Positions 23,730 to 29,479 of a stretch of DNA of 29,479 nt are shown piece after piece. Origin of the DNA: an uncultured Collinsella sp. Lineage in GTDB: Bacteria; Actinomycetota; Coriobacteriia; Coriobacteriales; Coriobacteriaceae. The notes under the pieces were generated by a model. It saw only the letters and a program-made list of their open reading frames with translations. It ran no database searches and was not told the DNA's origin. The stretch covers positions 1 through 29,479 of the forward strand of contig URGF01000005.1 in the NCBI GenBank assembly GCA_900547285.1, given 5' to 3'. Both the position numbers and the translations under genes were made by a program. Positions within the stretch are counted from its first letter, which is position 1. Every line of letters starts with the position of its first letter.

Positions 23730-24860
23730 CTAGGCGCGGTGCCAGTCGGTCAGGCAGGCATCGAGGGAGGCGATGAGCGCATCCTTGTCCATGTGACGGC
23801 CGATGATGCACAGGCTCGTCATGCGGTCGCCCGTCTCGTCGTCCCAAATCTGCATGATCTCGGGGTTCTCGTCGATGATCTTCTGCTTCTCGCCCTCGGG
23901 CGCAGAGTCGACAAACAGGCCGTTCTCCATCAGGCGCATCTGGTGGCCGGCCTGCTCGAACATGTAGCACATGTCCGGATCGCCGGTCTGCCACAGCGGA
24001 CCCTTGACGCGGATGACCTCGTCGGGCCACTCCTGCTCAACAAAATCGGTGAACTTCTGCAGGTCAAACGGCTTGCGGCGAGAGTACACAAAGGTCTCGA
24101 TGTCGTACTCCAGCACCTCGGGGTCGTCGTGCTCCTCGGGATGCTCCATGGCCTCGATCCAGGCGGCGGAGTTGTAGGCGCGCATAAAGTCGAAGCGGTC
24201 AGTATCGAGCAGCTCCTCCATGGGGACCTCGCCGTTTTGGGCCTCGACGATCACGGCGTCTTTCTGCAGGCTGCGCACGATGGCCTTGAGCTCGGCGATC
24301 TGCTCAGGGCTCACGGTATCGGTCTTGTTGAGGATCAGCGTGGAGCAAAACTCGATTTGCTGGATGAGCAGGCTCTCGATGTCGTCCTCGTCGATATCCT
24401 CAGCCAGCAGGTCGCGGCCGCCGTTGAACTCGTCGTACATGCGGGCGCAGTCGACCACGGCCACGATGTTGTCGAGCGCGAGCTTGGGCTCGCCGCCCAC
24501 CTTGGCCTCGTCGCAGAAGCTCGAGATGGTGTAGGCGATGGGGATAGGCTCGCAAATGCCCGAAGCCTCGATGATGATGTAGTCGAAGTTGCCCGAATCG
24601 GCGATGCCCTGCAGCTGGTTAGCAAGGTCGTCCGAAAGCGTGCAGCAGATGCAGCCGTTGGTGAGCGGGATGAGGTCGTCGGTCTCGGAAAGGCCGCCGT
24701 CGGCGATAAGGCTGGCGTCGACGTTGATCTCGCCGATATCGTTGACGATCACGGCGGCGCGGATGCCGCCGTCGTTAGCGAGGATGTGGTTGAGCAGCGT
24801 GGTCTTGCCGGCACCGAGGTATCCGGTAAGCATGATGATCTTCACGGGTTTGTTGGGCAT
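23730..24860 (-). CDS. CobW/G3E-family GTPase (putative metallochaperone)
   Basis: A 376-aa GTPase. Walker A is GYLGAGKT (13-20). The metal-binding CxCC motif lies at C70, C72 and C73 (NGCICCTL). EASGICEP and the NKTD guanine motif follow, with a CobW C-terminal domain. Family members deliver zinc, cobalt or other metals to enzymes. No long His-rich stretch is present, so the metal is unclear. The ATG at 24860 has AAGGAGG seven bases upstream and is preferred over an ATG seven codons earlier. Its own terminator follows. Confidence 0.88.
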   Translation of the reverse strand: MPNKPVKIIMLTGYLGAGKTTLLNHILANDGGIRAAVIVNDIGEINVDASLIADGGLSETDDLIPLTNGCICCTLSDDLANQLQGIADSGNFDYIIIEASGICEPIPIAYTISSFCDEAKVGGEPKLALDNIVAVVDCARMYDEFNGGRDLLAEDIDEDDIESLLIQQIEFCSTLILNKTDTVSPEQIAELKAIVRSLQKDAVIVEAQNGEVPMEELLDTDRFDFMRAYNSAAWIEAMEHPEEHDDPEVLEYDIETFVYSRRKPFDLQKFTDFVEQEWPDEVIRVKGPLWQTGDPDMCYMFEQAGHQMRLMENGLFVDSAPEGEKQKIIDENPEIMQIWDDETGDRMTSLCIIGRHMDKDALIASLDACLTDWHRA

Positions 24861-24946
24861 GTGCCCTCCTTTGTTAGACATGGCTTACAGTTGAATCATA
24901 TGCCAAACGCCTGCTCTTATACCCACGCGCCGGCAAATAACACAGG

Positions 24947-25288
24947 CTACTCCCAGGCTCCCCATACATCGGGGCAATAACCGACGGTGGCCTTTTTGCC
25001 GTTGCGCACGATGGGCTCGGCCAAGACCTGCTGGTTCTCGAGCAGCTTGTCGAAGCGCTGGCTAGGGGTGAGGTGCTGGATGAGCGCGAGCGTCTCCTCG
25101 TCCTTAGCCTTGGGGTTGAGCAGCTTGTCGATGCCGCCGACCGCCTGCATCACGCTCGTGAGCTCGCCCTTGCTCATCTCCTTTTCCTTAAGGTCGATAA
25201 ACTGCACCTTAATGCGGCGCTCCTTAAAATAACGCTGAGCCTTCTTGGTATCGAAAGACTTTTTGGTGCCAAAAATTTGCACGTTCAT
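24947..25288 (-). CDS. ArsC/Spx-family protein with Ser at the Cys position
   Basis: A 113-aa thioredoxin-fold protein of the ArsC/Spx family. The N-terminal IFGTKKSFDTKKAQRYFKER block aligns with the ArsC-type GTKKCFDTKKAERF pattern, but residue 11 is Ser (codon TCT) instead of the usual Cys. The late AEPIVRNGKKATVGY segment is the cis-proline region. Without this Cys, classical arsenate reduction is unlikely; an Spx-like binding role or loss of function is possible. It follows the flavoprotein gene by 17 bases on the same strand, so the two are probably cotranscribed. Confidence 0.82.
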   Translation of the reverse strand: MNVQIFGTKKSFDTKKAQRYFKERRIKVQFIDLKEKEMSKGELTSVMQAVGGIDKLLNPKAKDEETLALIQHLTPSQRFDKLLENQQVLAEPIVRNGKKATVGYCPDVWGAWE

Positions 25289-25305
25289 GTATTTGTTCCG
25301 CCGTT

Positions 25306-25929
25306 CTACCTGATGAAGTTGGTGCGCTCGCGATCGGCTTCGGGGGCTTCGATGCCGGCGGCCTGTCCTGCCTCGATACAATGCAGGAGCCAGGCCATGT
25401 TCTTGCCGATGTTGCGCATGGTGGCCAGGCCCTCGGCGTCTTGGGCGGCCTCGCCCGGCATGGCGCCAAACACGTTGTTCCAGTACGTGGAAGCAACCAC
25501 GGGCATCTGGTTGATGGTGAAGTACTTATTGAGCACGTCGAAGGTGGTCGACGTGCCGCCGCGACGGGCAACGGCGACGGCAGCGCCCGGCTTGTGTGCA
25601 AAGGCTTTGCTGCCGGCATAGAAGGCGCGATCGAGGGCCGAAAGGATGCGTCCGCTGGGGTGCGCATAGTAGACGGGCGAGCCAAAGACAAAACCATCTG
25701 CCTGCTCGGCGGCAGCGATCAGCTCGTTCACCACGTCATCGTCAAAGGTGCAGCGGCAATCGAGCTTGCCGCACTGACCACAGCCAATGCAGTCGCGAAT
25801 GGGCTTGGTGCCCAGCTGAAACACCTCGGTATCAATGCCTTCGGCATTGAGTTGCTCGGCGACCTCGGCGAGTGCGCGGGCGGTGTTGCCGTTTGCCTTG
25901 GGGCTGCCATTGACCAAAAGAACCTTCAT
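25306..25929 (-). CDS. Iron-sulfur flavoprotein / NADPH-dependent FMN reductase family
   Basis: A 207-aa cytoplasmic oxidoreductase. The FMN-binding start is VLLVNGSPKANGNT (residues 3-16), and a CIGCGQCGKLDCRC cysteine cluster lies near 48-61. The GSPVYYAHPSG loop is followed by the RRGGTSTTFD segment. Proteins of this type accept electrons for redox defence in anaerobes. GGGAG lies six bases before ATG 25929; an overlapping GTG is one codon earlier. It is followed closely by the ArsC/Spx-like gene. Confidence 0.88.
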   Translation of the reverse strand: MKVLLVNGSPKANGNTARALAEVAEQLNAEGIDTEVFQLGTKPIRDCIGCGQCGKLDCRCTFDDDVVNELIAAAEQADGFVFGSPVYYAHPSGRILSALDRAFYAGSKAFAHKPGAAVAVARRGGTSTTFDVLNKYFTINQMPVVASTYWNNVFGAMPGEAAQDAEGLATMRNIGKNMAWLLHCIEAGQAAGIEAPEADRERTNFIR

Positions 25930-26003
25930 CACAAACTCCCTCTGCTGTCGGTGACTTCTGCAGAGGATTATCGCACGATGGGGGAGGCGGTGTGGGCGCG
26001 GTG

Positions 26004-27533
26004 CTAATCCAGTTTGGTGCCTGGCACCTGCACGGCTTTCCCGAGCAACGCTTTGAGCTCGTTCAAAATGGAAACGGGCTGACGGTCGACGCCGTCCAGA
26101 TGGAGCGTGGCCACGCGAATGGGTGGCTGATATTCAAATGGGCCAAAGAGCACGGGCGAACCCAGGAACCGCTCGATTTCCTCTGCAATCGCATCGGTTT
26201 CTTCGGGATCAAAGTCGTCGAAAAGAGCCACGAACATCGGCCCCGTCGAGCGGAACATACGACCCTTACCGCGCGAGCATTCCACCAGACAGGCGGCACA
26301 TTCTGCCAAAACGCGGTCGCCCGCATCAAAGCCAAAGCGGGCATTGACCTGAGCGATATCGTCGATTTTGATGGCGATCAAACCAGCCTTGCGCGCCACG
26401 CGACGCATTTCGCCAATGGCGTTGACCAGGGCGTGAATATCGCCCAAGCCGGTCACGGAATCGGTCGTATCTGCCAAGCTTCGGTTGATGATAATGCCCA
26501 CATACATGCCGGGCTCGGTATCGGTGCCGTCCAAGCGGTAGCCCGTGCAGTCGCAAAGCACGTATTTTCCGGTGGCATCCATTACGCGATACTGCATGTA
26601 GTGGAAGTGCCACGTGCCGTTTATCACCATGTCGAGCTCGGCACGTACGTTGTCGCGGTCCTCGGGATGAACGCGGGCGAGCCACATGTCGAGTGAGTTA
26701 AAAGGGTGCTGGGAGGGCAGGTCAAAATCGCGCACGGCGTTAACCGACCATTGCGATTCTCCCGTATCGAGATTGAGGATAAACGGATAGCGCGTCTCGG
26801 AGCTCATGGAGATCGCTTGGAACACCCGGTCGTTGCAGGGAAGCTGATCGACGATTGGGCGTTGCGGCGCGTCATCGTCTTTCGGTTGCTGCACACGATG
26901 CATAAGCTTATAGCGATACATTTTGCGATCGGCATCCATCGTCATCTGGCGACGCGTGTCGCCAGCAAGTGGATCGACGCGCGAGCAGCCAAAGCTAAAG
27001 CTACCGATCATGGGCGCCTTGCCACCTGAGCTCGCCTCGATCAGCCTGGTACGCACCTGCTCCAAGCGCTGCTCGAGTTCAATCTCGTTTGCGGAGGGCG
27101 AGATGAGCACAAACTCGTCTCCACCGATACGGAACAGCATCTCATCGTGCTCCATGGTTTCGGAGAGCGTGCGGCAGATGCTCAGAATATAGCGATTGCC
27201 TTCGGCGTGGCCAAACCTATCGTTGCAATGCTTGAGATGGTCGATGTCAATATAGGCGCAGGTGAAGGGGTCGCCTTTGCGCCAGAGTTGCTCGACGTGA
27301 CGGTCGAATCCGTTGCGGTTGCCCAAGTTGGTGAGCGGATCGATATAGGCGTTGCGCTCAAGCAGCTGGCGCTCTTGTTGCAGGATGGCATGCGTCTTTT
27401 GCAGTTGCTCACCAACGGCGCGTAGCTCAGCAGGCAGCGCGGCAACATCGAGTTCAGCGGTCGAGACGCCGTTCGCAAGTCGCTGAAGATGAGCGATGAT
27501 TGATTGCTCGCCCAGGCGATATGACTCGTTCAT
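26004..27533 (-). CDS. Diguanylate cyclase with PAS-like and degenerate GGDEF domains
   Basis: A 509-aa cytoplasmic signalling protein. A helical N-terminus is followed by an intact GGDEF domain (DPLTNLGNRNGF at about 65-76, RIGGDEF at 135-141), which should make c-di-GMP from two GTP. Residues about 240-350 look like a PAS sensor (SQHPFNSLDMWLARVHPEDR). The C-terminal 150 residues form a second GGDEF-like domain with a lost active site: RSTGPMF where GGDEF is expected. No clear I-site (RxxD) precedes the first active site. AGGAGG is nine bases before the ATG at 27533. It follows the EAL gene on the same strand, 124 bases downstream. Confidence 0.88.
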   Translation of the reverse strand: MNESYRLGEQSIIAHLQRLANGVSTAELDVAALPAELRAVGEQLQKTHAILQQERQLLERNAYIDPLTNLGNRNGFDRHVEQLWRKGDPFTCAYIDIDHLKHCNDRFGHAEGNRYILSICRTLSETMEHDEMLFRIGGDEFVLISPSANEIELEQRLEQVRTRLIEASSGGKAPMIGSFSFGCSRVDPLAGDTRRQMTMDADRKMYRYKLMHRVQQPKDDDAPQRPIVDQLPCNDRVFQAISMSSETRYPFILNLDTGESQWSVNAVRDFDLPSQHPFNSLDMWLARVHPEDRDNVRAELDMVINGTWHFHYMQYRVMDATGKYVLCDCTGYRLDGTDTEPGMYVGIIINRSLADTTDSVTGLGDIHALVNAIGEMRRVARKAGLIAIKIDDIAQVNARFGFDAGDRVLAECAACLVECSRGKGRMFRSTGPMFVALFDDFDPEETDAIAEEIERFLGSPVLFGPFEYQPPIRVATLHLDGVDRQPVSILNELKALLGKAVQVPGTKLD

Positions 27534-27618
27534 GATGGATGACCTCCTTGGATGGAACAATGGTTTGTATCTTACTCCCAATTCGGTTTAGATTGGGGTA
27601 TTAGTTAGCTCATGGGAA

Positions 27619-27645
27619 CAAACGCTCCCTCGACGGTGGCGTTTG
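27619..27645 (-). terminator. Weak hairpin after the EAL gene
   Basis: CAAACGC (27619-27625) pairs with GCGTTTG (27639-27645). It lies just past the EAL-gene stop, and a short T-rich stretch follows on the minus strand. Confidence 0.35.
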
Positions 27646-27657
27646 CGCACGAGCGTA

Positions 27658-29479
27658 TTAGTTGTTGTCGCCACCATCGAGTAACGCCTCAAAATCCTTT
27701 GCCGGCATGGGGCGGTAGTAGAGAAAGCCCTGAGCGTAGCGGGCGCCCATTTGGCGTAGCATGTTTGCCTGCTCATTTGTCTCGATGCCTTCGACCACAA
27801 CGGGCAGATGGAGCGACTGCGCCATCTCGAGCATTGATGAGATGATTTGCGCACTGCGGCCTTGATCGCCGTCGACGGGTACAAACGTGCGGTCGAGCTT
27901 GATAACATCGACGTTGACGTTCTTGAGCATCGCGAGCGTGGACTGGCCGGTGCCAAAATCGTCCATATAGGTCGAGAAGCCGCGGGTGTGCAGGTCGGCT
28001 GTCAGTTTGTCCACGGCTTCGGACTCCCCCGTATAAGCCGTCTCGGTGATCTCGATACGCATGAGCTCGGGCGGTAGGTTGTATTGGGCGGCGAGCGCCC
28101 CCATATGTTCGGCAACGTCGCAGGCAAGGATATCCACGCGCGACACGTTGAGCGAGATCGGAACCACGCGAAGCCCTCGATCGATGCGCCCGCGCAGCCA
28201 CGAGGCAACGCCCTGCCAAACGTATTTGTCGAGCGTCACCACAAAACCGCTTTCCTCGAGAGCGGGGATAAAGGTGGCAGGTGAAATGAGGGAGCCGTCC
28301 TTGTCAATCCAGCGCGTGAGTGCCTCGGCGCCAATGATCTCGCCGGTTTCCATGTCGACCTGGGGCTGCAAGTAGTAGGTAATGCGGCCGTTTGAGAGCG
28401 CATACTGGAATTCGGTCAGCGTGCGGTGGAACGCGATTTCGTGCTCGTATTCCTCGGGGCGGAAAATGGCAATGCGCTCCTTAAAGTCGTTTTTTGCGCG
28501 CCGATTGGTAAACATTGCCTTGGCCTGCGCATCGATGGTGATTTCTTCGTTGGAGTCGATGGGGTAAACGCCCATGGACGGCCAGAAGCCCACGCCGTCA
28601 TCGTGCTTGGCCACGGCTTCGCGAACACGGCTATAGATTTGATGGACGGCGACGTGCTCAAAGGGGATGAGTACGCAAAAATCGTCTTGGCCCCAGTACC
28701 CTGCGACGCCCATGTCGGCATTCTCGATGTCCTTGAGAACCGTGCCCACATCGGCGAGCATGCGGTCGCCCTCGGCCTGTCCGTGCCATTCGTTGAACAG
28801 CCGCATGTGTCCCATATCGACGGTGGCGATACACCAGGCGCCGTTGCGCCTTGTCTCAAGAAATTCGTTGGCGCGGCGCATAAACTCGCTGGGTCGATAG
28901 AGACCCGTGAGCGGATCGATGCGTTCGGCGATGGCGCTTTTGCGCTCCGCCTCGGGTATGGGGAGGCTGTCGTTGGGAACAAGCCCGCCGGCCGTGCGAA
29001 TGCGACGGTCGAGTTCGCCTAAAACGGCGGCCGTTTGATTGGTCAGGTGCTCGTAAAAGGCCGGAACGACAAGACAGACGGGGGTAATAGTGTCGCCCGC
29101 GATTCGAACGGGAGCGAAAACGGCCTCTTTGAGATGTTGGATCAGTTGCTCGAATGCTTCGTGATCCAAATTGTTGCTAAGCACGACGAACTGGGCGTTG
29201 CGTGAACGGAAGACGCGACTCCTGCCGCGAGTAATCGACAGCATGCGGCCTGCGTATTCGGCGAGCATGTTGTCGACGGCCTCGGCCCCGTAGAGCTCGT
29301 TGAGCTTTGCCGTGCCGCGAACGCGCACTGCTATAAGCCCCGTCTCGCAACGGTCGCGACGGCAGGCATCGATGGCGTTGGCCAACATGCGCTGCGTTCC
29401 GAGGCCTGTAGCGGCGTCGACGGTCTCGGCGAGTGAGTGGTTGACAAGTTCGCCGACATAGAGTGAGGGGGCATTTCCG
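27658..29479 (-). CDS. GGDEF-GGDEF-EAL c-di-GMP phosphodiesterase (5' end missing)
   Basis: At least 607 codons on the minus strand, with the start beyond the right edge; the frame is open to 29479. Order: a degenerate GGDEF domain (TGLGTQRML, then RSRNAQF at the active-site position), a second GGDEF domain with GQDDF, then a complete EAL domain. The EAL part keeps GAEALTRW, the DDFGTGQSTLAML loop, KLDRTFV and VVVEGIE, so it should cut c-di-GMP. The GGDEF domains are probably regulatory. The upstream sensor part is not visible. It stands in tandem with the cyclase, which would oppose its activity. Confidence 0.9.
   Translation of the reverse strand, partial: GNAPSLYVGELVNHSLAETVDAATGLGTQRMLANAIDACRRDRCETGLIAVRVRGTAKLNELYGAEAVDNMLAEYAGRMLSITRGRSRVFRSRNAQFVVLSNNLDHEAFEQLIQHLKEAVFAPVRIAGDTITPVCLVVPAFYEHLTNQTAAVLGELDRRIRTAGGLVPNDSLPIPEAERKSAIAERIDPLTGLYRPSEFMRRANEFLETRRNGAWCIATVDMGHMRLFNEWHGQAEGDRMLADVGTVLKDIENADMGVAGYWGQDDFCVLIPFEHVAVHQIYSRVREAVAKHDDGVGFWPSMGVYPIDSNEEITIDAQAKAMFTNRRAKNDFKERIAIFRPEEYEHEIAFHRTLTEFQYALSNGRITYYLQPQVDMETGEIIGAEALTRWIDKDGSLISPATFIPALEESGFVVTLDKYVWQGVASWLRGRIDRGLRVVPISLNVSRVDILACDVAEHMGALAAQYNLPPELMRIEITETAYTGESEAVDKLTADLHTRGFSTYMDDFGTGQSTLAMLKNVNVDVIKLDRTFVPVDGDQGRSAQIISSMLEMAQSLHLPVVVEGIETNEQANMLRQMGARYAQGFLYYRPMPAKDFEALLDGGDNN

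Noticed and set aside
23643..24980. A long plus-strand open frame opposite the G3E GTPase gene
   Set aside because: It is an antisense shadow caused by high GC codon use; it has no ribosome site or recognisable domain, and the minus strand carries clear GTPase motifs.

Overview
The window looks like chromosomal DNA of a high-GC anaerobic actinobacterium, most likely a gut coriobacterium of the Collinsella type. This is an inference from codon use, the mix of iron-sulfur and flavin proteins, and abundant short palindromic repeats between genes; no 16S rRNA or tRNA gene is present to settle it. Most genes are ordinary housekeeping or transport genes in short operons on both strands, with clear AAGGAG-type ribosome binding sites. 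There is no transposase, integrase, cas gene or complete prophage.

Layout. 1-900: tail of an unknown gene, then an EFR1-type flavodoxin/ferredoxin protein. 896-2221: a DMT transporter built of two duplicated halves, followed by a non-coding stretch with a 61-bp inverted repeat. 2222-4280: a GntR/YtrA regulator, ABC ATPase and ABC permease operon on the minus strand, with its promoter and a probable operator. 4316-4626: four 59-bp palindromes at nearly regular spacing, upstream of prfC (release factor 3). 6476-7943: a VUT-family transporter behind a possible preQ1-like leader, and an SDR oxidoreductase broken by one in-frame stop. 7994-12145: ung, a second DMT transporter, a divergent LysR regulator and a MATE pump. 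12377-15772: an RlmA-like methyltransferase, a small membrane protein, a 46-aa membrane mini-protein, rsmJ, a zinc-ribbon-like small protein and a GNAT acetyltransferase.

16027-23041 is the most unusual part. It holds a Tet(M)-like translation GTPase, an AAA ATPase coupled to a UvrA paralogue lacking the UvrB-binding domain, and a second ATPase related to the first on the opposite strand. Three copies of a 33-bp palindrome (AATGTGACAAAGGGAC and its complement) separate these units. Two copies supply the final Met codon and the stop codon of the neighbouring gene.

23035-29479: trmL with an insertion, a CobW/G3E GTPase, an ArsC/Spx-like protein with Ser at the usual Cys position, an iron-sulfur flavoprotein, a diguanylate cyclase, and a GGDEF-GGDEF-EAL phosphodiesterase that runs off the right edge. 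The last two form a tandem c-di-GMP pair and share a related degenerate GGDEF domain.

The strongest candidates for something undescribed are the four-palindrome array and the repeat-bounded ATPase/UvrA-like module. Both interpretations are inferences from sequence layout alone.
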